A stretch of 6,267 bases of DNA from an uncultured Ruminococcus sp. (GTDB lineage: Bacteria; Bacillota; Clostridia; Oscillospirales; Acutalibacteraceae): contig CACXGH010000143.1 of NCBI GenBank assembly GCA_902767175.1, positions 1 to 6,267 on the forward strand. The letters run 5' to 3'. Each line of letters starts with the position of its first letter. The first letter of the stretch is position 1. This document shows positions 1-6,109 of the stretch, one piece after another. A program made the position numbers and the translations under genes. A model generated the notes under the pieces. That model did no database searches. It saw only the letters and a program-made list of their open reading frames with translations, and was not told the DNA's origin.

Positions 1-70
1 CGGGTGTCCGGTGGACACCTCTGCCGAAGGCAGAAGCACCGACCGAGCCGGCAGGCGAGACTCGGGGGAC
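1..70. repeat. GC-rich palindrome cluster after the transketolase genes
   Basis: Three short inverted repeats sit side by side. GGTGTCC (3-9) pairs with GGACACC (13-19) across a 3-base loop. TCTGCC (20-25) pairs with GGCAGA (29-34) across a 3-base loop. CCGAG (43-47) pairs with CTCGG (61-65), with the palindrome GCCGGC (47-52) between. By hand count about 50 of the 70 bases are G or C, clearly richer than the neighbouring genes. It lies just past the stop codon of the second transketolase gene, so as RNA the hairpins could act in termination or 3'-end stability. No T-run follows a stem inside the window, so a classical terminator is not shown. The composition and stacked palindromes fit an interspersed REP-like repeat better. 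The element may continue past the window edge. Confidence 0.45.
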
Positions 71-81
71 ATCGACGCTTG

Positions 82-1026
82 TTATTTCTTTACTATAGAC
101 TCAATACGCTTCTCAAGTCCTTCGGCATCAAGACCGAACTCAGAGAGAAGTCCCAGCGCAGGACCGCTGTGTCCGTAGATATCCTCAATACCAAGCCTTG
201 TAACCTTGACGGGGCTGTATTCACTTGTAACAGCACAAACAGCCTCACCGAGACCTCCGATAATATTGTGTTCCTCTACAGTGATGATACTGCCTGTCTC
301 CTTTGCAGCCTTGATTATTATATCCTTATCAATCGGCTTTATTGTATGCATATTGATAAGACGGGCATTAATCCCCTTTGCCTCAAGTGCCTTTACAGCC
401 TTGAGCGCCTCATTGACAACAAGACCTGTTGCAATGACTGTAACATCATCGCCTTCTTTAAGAGTAACACCCTTGCCGATCTCGAACTTATAGTTATCGG
501 GATCATTGAAGCTGTCAATTGCAAGTCTGCCAAGTCTTATATATACAGGGCCGTCATAAGCGTAAGCTGCCTTTACAGCCTCTGTCATTTCATAATGATC
601 TGCCGGATTGAGAACGACCATTCCGGGAATAGTTCTCATAAGTGCAAGATCCTCGCAGCACTGATGTGTCGCTCCGTCCTCACCTACAGTAATACCTGCG
701 TGTGAACCTGCGATCTTGACGTTAAGATGAGGATAACCTACCGAGTTTCTTATCTGCTCATAAGCTCTGCCTGTCGCAAACATTGCGAATGATGCGGCAA
801 AAGGAACCTTTCCGCAGGCCGCAAGACCTGCAGCAACACCGATCATATTGCCCTCTGAAATACCGCAGTCAAAAAAGCGGTCGGGATATGCCTTCTTGAA
901 TATCTCTGTCTTTGTTGCAGCAGCAAGGTCCGCATCAAGAACAACTATTTCGGGATGCTCCTTTGCAAGCTCGCAAAGTGCAAGACCGAAGCTTTCTCTC
1001 GTAGCTATTTTCTTTGTTTCTGCCAT
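82..1026 (-). CDS. Transketolase, C-terminal subunit (pyrimidine-binding and C domains)
   Basis: This 314-aa protein is the second half of a split transketolase. With the N-terminal subunit it moves two-carbon ketol units between sugar phosphates in the cytoplasmic non-oxidative pentose phosphate pathway. Residues about 5-170 match the transketolase pyrimidine-binding domain. The stretch ISEGNMIG carries the conserved Glu58 expected to contact the thiazolium cofactor's pyrimidine ring. The GEDGATHQ motif (115-122) and the FAxF segment (80-83) are also typical. Residues about 185-310 form the transketolase C-terminal domain, with a VEEHNIIGGLGEAV-type motif near 250-263. Length is normal for a split-type C subunit. 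The ATG start is well supported: GGAGG lies 7 bases upstream, inside the last codons of the N subunit gene, which ends two bases before this ATG. Translational coupling for 1:1 subunit production is likely. Related split enzymes (DXP synthase-like, apulose-4-phosphate transketolase) are less likely, but substrate cannot be fixed from sequence alone. Confidence 0.95.
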   Translation of the reverse strand: MAETKKIATRESFGLALCELAKEHPEIVVLDADLAAATKTEIFKKAYPDRFFDCGISEGNMIGVAAGLAACGKVPFAASFAMFATGRAYEQIRNSVGYPHLNVKIAGSHAGITVGEDGATHQCCEDLALMRTIPGMVVLNPADHYEMTEAVKAAYAYDGPVYIRLGRLAIDSFNDPDNYKFEIGKGVTLKEGDDVTVIATGLVVNEALKAVKALEAKGINARLINMHTIKPIDKDIIIKAAKETGSIITVEEHNIIGGLGEAVCAVTSEYSPVKVTRLGIEDIYGHSGPALGLLSEFGLDAEGLEKRIESIVKK

Positions 1027-1028
1027 GA

Positions 1029-1871
1029 TTATGCCTCCAATGCTTTAAGCTGAGCGCTAAGCTCGTCCATTGCGATCTTATATTCGTCTGCGTTAGGAGC
1101 TTTTCCGTGCCAGCCCACCTGATTTTCCATGAAGGAAACACCCTTGCCCTTGATCGTCTTGGCAATAATGGCAGTAGGCTTGCCCTTTACTGTTTTTGCC
1201 TTATTGAGGGCGGACTCTATCTCATCGAAATTATGACCGTCTATAGTGATCACCTCAAAACCGAAGCTCTCGAATTTCTTATCAACAGGCTCAAGACCTG
1301 CCACATCATTTACATGACCGTCTATCTGCAGACCGTTGAAGTCAACAATAACACAGAGGTTATCAAGCTTATAGTGAGAAGCAAACATTGCAGCCTCCCA
1401 TACCTGACCCTCTTCGCACTCACCGTCACCGAGCATTGCATATACTCTGTAGTCAGCCTTGTCATACTTAGCTGCAAGAGCCATACCGCAGGCAGCAGAG
1501 ATACCCTGACCGAGTGAGCCTGAGCTCATGTCCACACCGGGAGTATTCTTCATATCGGGGTGTCCCTGAAGCATTGCTCCGATATGTCTGAGCACCTTGA
1601 TCTCATCTGCCGGGAAATAGCCCTTCAGCGCAAGAGCGCCGTAAAGAGCAGGACAGCAATGACCCTTTGAAAGCACGAAACGGTCTCTGCCGGGTGCTTT
1701 AGGATCCTTGGGATCAACGTTCATCTCCTTGAAGTAGAGGTATGTGATAATGTCGGCAGCAGAAAGAGAGCCGCCCGGATGACCCGATTTTGCATTAAAC
1801 ACACCCTCAACGGTGTACAGCCTTACTTTACAGGCATTTTTTTTCATTTCCAAAAGTTCCTGATTTTCCAT
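1029..1871 (-). CDS. Transketolase, N-terminal subunit (thiamine diphosphate-binding domain)
   Basis: This 280-aa protein is the first half of the split transketolase and supplies the thiamine diphosphate and metal site. Visible family motifs are SGHPGGSLSAADI (29-41, with His31), LSKGHCCPALY (68-78, with His71), GHPD (103-106), SSGSLGQG (117-124), the cofactor motif GDGECEEG (148-155) completed by VDFNG (Asn179), and KGKGVSF...WHGK (241-257, with His255). These account for the cofactor-binding and proton-handling histidines expected of the family. Length matches split N subunits. I chose the ATG at 1871, not the one nine codons upstream at 1898. GGAGGA precedes 1871 by about 10 bases, while the 1898 ATG has only a purine run two bases away, too close to work well. 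The gene starts 76 bases after the acidic membrane protein's stop and is two bases from the C subunit gene. Confidence 0.95.
   Translation of the reverse strand: MENQELLEMKKNACKVRLYTVEGVFNAKSGHPGGSLSAADIITYLYFKEMNVDPKDPKAPGRDRFVLSKGHCCPALYGALALKGYFPADEIKVLRHIGAMLQGHPDMKNTPGVDMSSGSLGQGISAACGMALAAKYDKADYRVYAMLGDGECEEGQVWEAAMFASHYKLDNLCVIVDFNGLQIDGHVNDVAGLEPVDKKFESFGFEVITIDGHNFDEIESALNKAKTVKGKPTAIIAKTIKGKGVSFMENQVGWHGKAPNADEYKIAMDELSAQLKALEA
1034..1038 (-). promoter_or_regulatory. Ribosome binding site of the C subunit, inside the N subunit gene
   Basis: The minus strand reads GGAGG, seven bases before the ATG at 1026. It overlaps the last sense codons of the upstream gene (Leu-Glu-Ala-stop), a typical arrangement for coupled translation of enzyme subunits. 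Confidence 0.85.
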
Positions 1872-1881
1872 TCTGACAGTT

Positions 1882-1887
1882 TCCTCC
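1882..1887 (-). promoter_or_regulatory. Ribosome binding site that sets the transketolase N subunit start
   Basis: The minus strand reads GGAGGA ten bases before the ATG at 1871. It lies downstream of the alternative ATG at 1898 and therefore argues for the shorter protein. Confidence 0.75.
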
Positions 1888-1912
1888 GTTTCAAGCATTT
1901 CCTTTTTGCAGA

Positions 1913-1938
1913 TCTATATAAAAGCCGTGTATTTTCAA
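1913..1938 (-). promoter_or_regulatory. Possible weak promoter for the transketolase pair
   Basis: On the minus strand TTGAAA (1933-1938, five of six -35 matches) is followed by an AT-rich TATATAGATC stretch (about 1911-1920). The spacing to the best -10 hexamer is only 12-14 bases, or about 16 to a poorer TAGATC. This could be a promoter, but the geometry is bad. The transketolase genes may instead rely on read-through from the gene upstream. Confidence 0.25.
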
Positions 1939-1969
1939 AGCGAAGCCTTATTTTGCCCTGCGCTTTGAA
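1934..1969 (-). other. Inverted repeat spanning the stop codon of the acidic protein gene
   Basis: TTCAAAGCG (1934-1942) and CGCTTTGAA (1961-1969) are a perfect 9-base inverted repeat around an 18-base spacer that holds the stop codon. As RNA it could form a hairpin, but no U-tract follows it. I do not call it a terminator; partial termination or RNA-end protection is only a possibility. Confidence 0.35.
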
Positions 1970-2745
1970 TATACATGAGCTATAACTACCGCAGCTATTG
2001 CCAGCACACCTGCTCCTATGAGTGTCAGACCCCATGCAAGATATACCCAATCGTCATTTCCGCCCGTGCTTTCGCCCTTCAGCTTGGCAAACGGATCGTT
2101 GTTGCCGTTTGCGGCGGTTTTTTTAAGGCTGAAGCTTGAGCTTTCGGATATTCCCTGCTCTTTTTTCAGCTCCTCCCAGTCCTCAGATGTAAGAGTCTCA
2201 AGATCCGACACCTCATAATCGGATATATCAAGCGATGAGGTATCATTCTGCGGTATCTCAGGCTGAAACTCATACTCATTATCGTTTCCGTATTCAACGT
2301 AATAATCCTCATTGTTTACATCGTAATCGGCAAAAAAGCTTTCTTCATAGGGCGGCTCAGCCGACTCATCACCGATATAGCCCGGTTCATCGGGAATTAT
2401 AGCCGGACTTTCCTCATCGGGCTGCTCCGCAATATCCGGCGTATATTCACTGCTTTCCTCAGCAGGCGGCTCCGGTTCATCATCTGCCGGATCATCTGTT
2501 ACAGGCTCACTGTCTGCCGGATCGTCCGTCACAGGCTCGTCATCTGCCGGATCATCTGTTACAGGCTCTTCAACACTGTTATCATTGTCAGCAGGTTCAT
2601 CTTGTTCAACAGGCTCGGTTATCACTTCACCCGGATCCGTTACAGGCTCGTCAGGCTCTGCAGATACCGTAATACCCGAAACAAGCATTACCGATGCTGC
2701 CATAACAGAAACAAAAAGACATTTCAATCCTTTTTTCATTTTCAT
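1948..2745 (-). CDS. Secreted acidic repeat protein anchored by a C-terminal transmembrane helix
   Basis: This 265-aa protein is not one I recognise. An N-terminal signal peptide (about 1-29) has a KMKK basic start, a hydrophobic core and a VSA cleavage site before EPDEP. Residues about 30-200 are dominated by Glu, Asp, Pro and Ser, with little hydrophobic content until about 170. They include three tandem 10-residue units of the form PVTDDPADDE (61-90), flanked by looser copies (PVTDPGE, EEPVTD). A Tyr/Asp/Asn-rich stretch follows (about 138-160). A linker with LKKTAANGNNDPFAKLKG leads to one hydrophobic helix (about 233-258) and the basic tail YSKRRAK. This predicts an extracytoplasmic, mostly disordered ectodomain held in the membrane, with the tail inside. 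There is no LPXTG-type sortase site. I chose the ATG at 2745 because AAAGGA lies 11 bases upstream and the protein then begins directly with the signal peptide. An upstream in-frame ATG (2787) lacks a clear site. A cell-surface role is inference; the molecular function is unknown. Confidence 0.8.
   Translation of the reverse strand: MKMKKGLKCLFVSVMAASVMLVSGITVSAEPDEPVTDPGEVITEPVEQDEPADNDNSVEEPVTDDPADDEPVTDDPADSEPVTDDPADDEPEPPAEESSEYTPDIAEQPDEESPAIIPDEPGYIGDESAEPPYEESFFADYDVNNEDYYVEYGNDNEYEFQPEIPQNDTSSLDISDYEVSDLETLTSEDWEELKKEQGISESSSFSLKKTAANGNNDPFAKLKGESTGGNDDWVYLAWGLTLIGAGVLAIAAVVIAHVYSKRRAK
2476..2570 (-). repeat. Three tandem 30-base coding repeats
   Basis: A 30-base unit occurs three times in a row (clear from about 2481 to 2570) inside the acidic protein gene and encodes PVTDDPADDE-type decapeptides. 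The first and third units differ only in their last two bases; the middle one carries several mostly silent changes and one Asp-to-Ser change. Such in-frame repeats can change copy number by slippage or recombination without breaking the gene. Confidence 0.85.
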
Positions 2746-2800
2746 AACCGATCTATTCCTTTCGCAGCATACTCTTATACAATTCATTCTATCTCACTAT

Positions 2801-2830
2801 ATCATAGCACAAAACCTCATCGTTTTACAA
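2801..2830 (-). promoter_or_regulatory. Promoter of the acidic membrane protein gene
   Basis: The minus strand has TTGTAA (2825-2830, four of six -35 matches), an 18-base spacer, then TATGAT (2801-2806, five of six -10 matches), preceded by TG in the extended -10 position. Transcription would start near 2794, giving a leader of about 50 bases with the ribosome binding site at 2757-2762. It sits in the 176-base gap after pdxK and suggests that the acidic protein gene can be transcribed separately from the kinase operon. Confidence 0.6.
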
Positions 2831-2905
2831 TATCTTTTTAATAATTCTGCAATTTTTAGGTTAATATCCGCCTTTCGTCAGTTAATAATGTTCATAATAA
2901 CTATA

Positions 2906-2933
2906 TTGGCTAAGCACACAGCTATTCAGCCAA
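2906..2933 (-). terminator. Possible weak terminator hairpin at the end of pdxK
   Basis: TTGGCT (2906-2911) and AGCCAA (2928-2933) form a 6-base inverted repeat overlapping the pdxK stop codon, with a short inner AGC/GCT pairing. The RNA sequence after the stem is AU-rich but has no clean U-run, so efficiency is doubtful. It is in the right place to separate pdxK from the gene downstream. Confidence 0.25.
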
Positions 2934-3749
2934 TTCGCACAATATCTCCTCAAAGCATACACCGTCCTGTGCTGGGATATTCATTTCATCGGAAAGTCTT
3001 ATCGCTCTGCCGACAAAAGCAGCCGCCTTTTTAACGGACGCAATGAAATCTATCCCGTTTACCGCATCGGCGGCTATCACCGACGCAAAAACATCGCCCG
3101 TTCCCGCATGAGCAGTTCCTCCGGACGGCTGTTTCAGCAACACCGCTCTGCCGTCACCGCTGTAAACATAATCGCAAATATCATTTCCGTCCTGTACACC
3201 GGTTATTACTATATTTTCAGCTCCAAGCTCCCTCAGTCTCAGTGCAATCTCCTCAAGCGCCTTTTCATCGGCACCGTATTCACGGTACTCTGTACCGGCA
3301 AGCAGACAAGCCTCCGTAAGATTTGGTGTAATAATAGTCGACACAGGCAGCAGCCTTCTCAGTTCTATCCGGAAAGCATCATCTATCGTATCGTAGCATC
3401 TTCCGTTATCCCCCATTACAGGGTCAACAATTATTGCCGTATCCTTCTTTGCAAATCGTTCTATAAAATCCCCGACTATCTCTACCTGCCTTACAGAACC
3501 GAGAAAACCCGTATATATTCCGTCAAATTCAAGACCGAGTTTTTCCCAATAACTATAATACTTCTTCATCTTGTCGGTATAATCATCAAAGAAATATTCA
3601 TCATATCCCGTATGATTGGAAAAAATTGCAGTCGGCAGCGCACAGCACTGCACCTTCATAGCCGATATTATCGGAGCAGATACCATAAGGGAGCATCTTC
3701 CGAAGCCCGAAAAATCATTTATCACCGCTATTCTCTTTTGTCTCTTCAC
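2922..3749 (-). CDS. pdxK: Pyridoxal/pyridoxamine kinase
   Basis: This 275-aa cytoplasmic enzyme of the PfkB/ribokinase-like superfamily should phosphorylate pyridoxal, pyridoxamine or pyridoxine with ATP in the vitamin B6 salvage pathway. The N-terminal stretch NDFSGFGRCSL (11-21) followed by LPTAIFSNHTGY (38-49) is typical of Firmicutes pyridoxamine kinases. DPVMGDNG (109-116), TPNLTEA (141-147) and GTAHAGTGDVF (211-221) are the nucleotide and catalytic motifs; Asp219 in GTGD is the expected catalytic base. Length is close to the family norm. The start is GTG at 3749, with AGGAG ten bases upstream. A longer reading from a TTG at 3782 would cover this site and adds residues that look unlike the family. 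The gene follows the 46-aa membrane protein after 62 bases and is probably in the same transcript as the Ser/Thr kinase. A phosphomethylpyrimidine kinase is the main alternative but fits the N-terminal motif less well. Confidence 0.9.
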   Translation of the reverse strand: MKRQKRIAVINDFSGFGRCSLMVSAPIISAMKVQCCALPTAIFSNHTGYDEYFFDDYTDKMKKYYSYWEKLGLEFDGIYTGFLGSVRQVEIVGDFIERFAKKDTAIIVDPVMGDNGRCYDTIDDAFRIELRRLLPVSTIITPNLTEACLLAGTEYREYGADEKALEEIALRLRELGAENIVITGVQDGNDICDYVYSGDGRAVLLKQPSGGTAHAGTGDVFASVIAADAVNGIDFIASVKKAAAFVGRAIRLSDEMNIPAQDGVCFEEILCELAE

Positions 3750-3759
3750 ACCTTTTCCG

Positions 3760-3764
3760 CTCCT
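3760..3764 (-). promoter_or_regulatory. Ribosome binding site that sets the GTG start of pdxK
   Basis: The minus strand reads AAAGGAG with its AGGAG core ten bases before GTG at 3749. The TTG farther upstream at 3782 has no comparable site, so the GTG start is preferred. Confidence 0.75.
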
Positions 3765-3811
3765 TTGCAGCAAGCACCGCAAACATTACCTGTTCCGGAT
3801 CCCTGTCACGG

Positions 3812-3952
3812 TCACTCACCGTAGCTGTCGTTCATCATTTTTTTGATCTTTTTGCCCTTTGAAGCAAGAACGGCATTTGATATTATCAAACCGATAAGCG
3901 CCGCTGCAAAAAGTCCTGTTCCGCCGTAAAGCATTATTGCTCCAATACTCAT
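3812..3952 (-). CDS. 46-aa single-pass membrane protein coupled to the Ser/Thr kinase
   Basis: A short reading frame encodes a 46-residue protein beginning MSIGAIMLYGG. Residues about 4-30 form one hydrophobic, Gly/Ala-rich helix. Residues 32-40 (SKGKKIKKM) are strongly basic, and the protein ends NDSYGE. The positive-inside rule predicts the C-terminus in the cytoplasm. It is probably real: AAGGAG at 3961-3966 sits eight bases before the ATG, inside the last codons of the kinase gene, whose TGA is only five bases upstream of this ATG. The N-terminal segment is not a convincing cleavable signal peptide because the charge follows the helix. I recognise no family. The tight coupling suggests it is made with the kinase and may act with it at the membrane, but this is inference. 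Confidence 0.75.
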   Translation of the reverse strand: MSIGAIMLYGGTGLFAAALIGLIISNAVLASKGKKIKKMMNDSYGE

Positions 3953-3957
3953 ATCCG

Positions 3958-6027
3958 TCACTCCTTTATCCAGCCGCCTTCCCTTATTCTGTCCATAAGG
4001 GTCTCCATTGTTGAGATGTAGGTACTGCTCGTACCGTTTACTTTATTCTGTCTGTCGAGCTTTTCTGCCTTGTCATAGTATTTCCTGAATCTGTCATAAT
4101 TTCTCCTTGTCACAGGCTGCAGAGCCTGCTTATCCGCTTCAAGTATCGCAAGCCTTGCATATACGTCGGGGTCATCGGGGAATTCAATCATCATATCATT
4201 CAGAATAGTCTGTGCGCCCACAACATCATCAAGGTATTCATAGGCTGTCGCAAGATTGAATTCCGTTTTCTTTGATACGGCACCGCTGTTTTTCAGGCTT
4301 GTATAAATATCCGCAGCCTTCTGTGCAAGCTCTTTTTTCTGTGCTCCATCGGCAGTTCCTGCCTTTGCAAGATAAGCCTCGGCACACATAAGCTCCGCCG
4401 TTCTTATTCTTGACGCATTGAACACAGCCTTGTTCTTTTCGACAGTGCTTATCACCTCGTCATATTTTCCTTCACGCTGATATACTCTGCAAAGATACAG
4501 CCAAGCCCTCTGTGCAAGCTCTGTATCGGCAGTTTTTGCCGCAAGTGCGGAAAGCTGCTGCTCCGCATTGTCGAATTCACCCTTTGCAAAAGCAATTTCT
4601 GCGCTTACAAGCTGTATCTTATCGTCCTCAAGTCCTTTATCCTCAGCCTGTGCAAGCAGCTCCTCCGCTTTGTCAACATATCCGCTGCGTGAAAGGGATA
4701 TTGCAAAGTCACGGTAAAGCTCCCTGTTCTCATCGCTTTTCTCCATAGCCTTTGTGTAATACTCATTCGCCTTGTCATAGTTCTCAAGCTCAAAGTAAGC
4801 ATTGCCGATAAGATAATAATAATTGCTCAGTGCACTGTCAGAGTTTGACGAACCTTCAAAGCTATGCTTCCCCATTACTTCATCGGCATATTCTGTTGCC
4901 TTTTCAAACTCGTACTGCTCGGTATACATTCTTATCATGCCCGAATACGGCTCTGCCCTGTCAGGGAATTTCTCAATAAGCTCGCTGTATGTCTGTTCAG
5001 CCTTCTCAAAGTCCTTATTGTCAATAAGCTCAGATGCGTATGTCAGCCTGTCATTGAAATCCGCATCGGCTTCTTTTTTCATAAGCATATAGCCTGCAGC
5101 CCCGAGCACTACAGCACCTGCCATTATAACAGGGAACACAACATTTACAATAACCTTTGCCCTTTTATGCTTTACGGCACGCTTGTCAAGCTTTCTGATA
5201 TTATTAAGGTCACTCAGCAGCTCATCTGCCGTCTGATACCTTTCTCTCGGGTCGTATTTTGTCATTTTGTTGACGATATTTATTAATGTCTCGTCAAAGC
5301 CTTCAAGCTGCAGGGGTATCTCCGGCAGCTTTTCCTCATGGTTTTTCGGGGGACGCTGACCTGTCATAAGATGATACAGCGTAGCTCCGAGACTGTAAAT
5401 ATCAGACCTTCTGTCAAGCGGAGCAGTCATGCCGAAATTATATTCAGGCACAAACGGCCTGCCCTCAACAGGCGTATTGAGCGGTTTAATATTCAGATAC
5501 TGTTCAGGCGCCGCATATCCTTTGCTTGTTGCGCTTATGCTGCTGTACGGTGTGCTTGTAAGAGACACATTGAAGTCTATCAGGCACACATCTCCCTCAA
5601 GGTTTATCATAATATTGGCAGGCTTTATATCACTGTGTATTATGGGCGGCTTCTGTGAATGAAGATACACCAGAGCCTCGGTGATCTGCTTTGCCCAATA
5701 AAGCACCTGCTGCTGTCTGAATTTAAAGCCGCTCTTGATGTATTTATCAAGAGACGCACCCGGCACAAAATCCATTACGGTATAAATACCGTCCTCCATC
5801 TGCAGAAAGTCATAAGCCTGCGGCAGATACTGATGCTTAAGGTTTTTTATAATATCCGCTTCCTTGCGGGAATCCATAATATCCACCCATGCATCATTTA
5901 TCCTCTTTACAACTACATATTTCTGCAGTCTGAGATGATACGCCTTAAAGACAGTGCCTCCTCCTCCTGCGCCGATTTTCTCCTCTATTCTGTATGTATC
6001 GTTTATGATACTTCCCTTTTCTATCAT
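3958..6027 (-). CDS. Membrane Ser/Thr protein kinase with C-terminal TPR domain
   Basis: This 689-aa protein is a Hanks-type (PknB-like) kinase. Residues about 12-275 form the kinase domain: glycine-rich loop IGAGGGGTV (18-26), ATP-binding Lys41 in VVVKR, helix-C Glu56, catalytic loop HSDIKPANIM (131-140, Asp133 and Asn138), metal-binding Asp151 in DFN, APE (173-175), DIYSLG (209-214) and a conserved Arg (263) in the last helix. A Lys/Arg-rich juxtamembrane segment (281-291) precedes one transmembrane helix (about 292-316). Residues about 326-660 hold roughly eight or nine TPR-like helical pairs, recognisable from repeats such as YFELENYDKANEYYTKAM. Positive charges before the helix place the kinase inside and the TPR array outside. 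Common PknB proteins carry PASTA domains there instead. HSD replaces HRD, and DFN replaces DFG, but the catalytic Lys and both Asp residues remain, so activity is likely. The ATG at 6027 has AGGGGAG six bases upstream. Substrates are unknown, and no phosphatase or FHA partner is visible here. Confidence 0.92.
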   Translation of the reverse strand: MIEKGSIINDTYRIEEKIGAGGGGTVFKAYHLRLQKYVVVKRINDAWVDIMDSRKEADIIKNLKHQYLPQAYDFLQMEDGIYTVMDFVPGASLDKYIKSGFKFRQQQVLYWAKQITEALVYLHSQKPPIIHSDIKPANIMINLEGDVCLIDFNVSLTSTPYSSISATSKGYAAPEQYLNIKPLNTPVEGRPFVPEYNFGMTAPLDRRSDIYSLGATLYHLMTGQRPPKNHEEKLPEIPLQLEGFDETLINIVNKMTKYDPRERYQTADELLSDLNNIRKLDKRAVKHKRAKVIVNVVFPVIMAGAVVLGAAGYMLMKKEADADFNDRLTYASELIDNKDFEKAEQTYSELIEKFPDRAEPYSGMIRMYTEQYEFEKATEYADEVMGKHSFEGSSNSDSALSNYYYLIGNAYFELENYDKANEYYTKAMEKSDENRELYRDFAISLSRSGYVDKAEELLAQAEDKGLEDDKIQLVSAEIAFAKGEFDNAEQQLSALAAKTADTELAQRAWLYLCRVYQREGKYDEVISTVEKNKAVFNASRIRTAELMCAEAYLAKAGTADGAQKKELAQKAADIYTSLKNSGAVSKKTEFNLATAYEYLDDVVGAQTILNDMMIEFPDDPDVYARLAILEADKQALQPVTRRNYDRFRKYYDKAEKLDRQNKVNGTSSTYISTMETLMDRIREGGWIKE
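3961..3966 (-). promoter_or_regulatory. Ribosome binding site of the mini-protein, inside the kinase gene
   Basis: The minus strand reads AAGGAG directly before the kinase stop codon TGA and eight bases before the ATG at 3952. Ribosomes finishing the kinase would be placed to start the small protein. Confidence 0.8.
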
Positions 6028-6033
6028 GCTTAT

Positions 6034-6040
6034 CTCCCCT
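6034..6040 (-). promoter_or_regulatory. Ribosome binding site of the Ser/Thr kinase
   Basis: The minus strand reads AGGGGAG six bases before the ATG at 6027. This is a near-ideal position and confirms the kinase start. Confidence 0.8.
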
Positions 6041-6061
6041 TTATGTTTTTTGACCGTAATA

Positions 6062-6100
6062 CTGCTTTCTGATTAAAAGCAGACACTTTTAATCAGGAAG
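6062..6100. repeat. Inverted repeat B in the kinase leader, with an alternative fold
   Basis: CTGATTAAAAG (6069-6079) is a perfect inverted repeat of CTTTTAATCAG (6086-6096) with a 6-base spacer. It extends to 15 positions (6065-6100) with one mismatch. A second, mutually exclusive pairing exists: CTGCTTT (6062-6068) with AAAGCAG (6076-6082) around a 7-base loop. No T-run follows either stem, so it is not a simple terminator. It may be a leader RNA switch or a protein-binding operator; the sequence does not decide. Confidence 0.65.
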
Positions 6101-6109
6101 GCGCCGCTT

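Noticed and set aside
4..705. A 233-codon plus-strand reading frame over the left part of the window
   Set aside because: It lies opposite the transketolase C subunit gene, has no family resemblance and a Cys/Leu/Ile-rich composition typical of an antisense shadow.
1872..1898. Nine extra N-terminal codons on the transketolase N subunit (ATG at 1898)
   Set aside because: The strong GGAGGA lies downstream of that ATG and ten bases before the ATG at 1871; the upstream ATG has only a purine run two bases away.
2476..2570. Tandem repeats as a possible CRISPR array
   Set aside because: The units are contiguous with no spacers, keep the reading frame, and encode decapeptides inside a secreted protein.
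3715..3786. A 23-codon minus-strand frame overlapping the pdxK start (begins MFAVLAAKE)
   Set aside because: It could be a leader peptide coupled to pdxK, but there is no properly spaced ribosome binding site and its composition gives no support.
3108..3824. A 238-codon plus-strand reading frame opposite pdxK
   Set aside because: It is a shadow of pdxK; the minus-strand protein has clear kinase motifs, and this one has none.
4864..5286. Plus-strand frames opposite the Ser/Thr kinase gene
   Set aside because: They overlap a gene with well-conserved motifs, and none has a recognisable domain or convincing start context.
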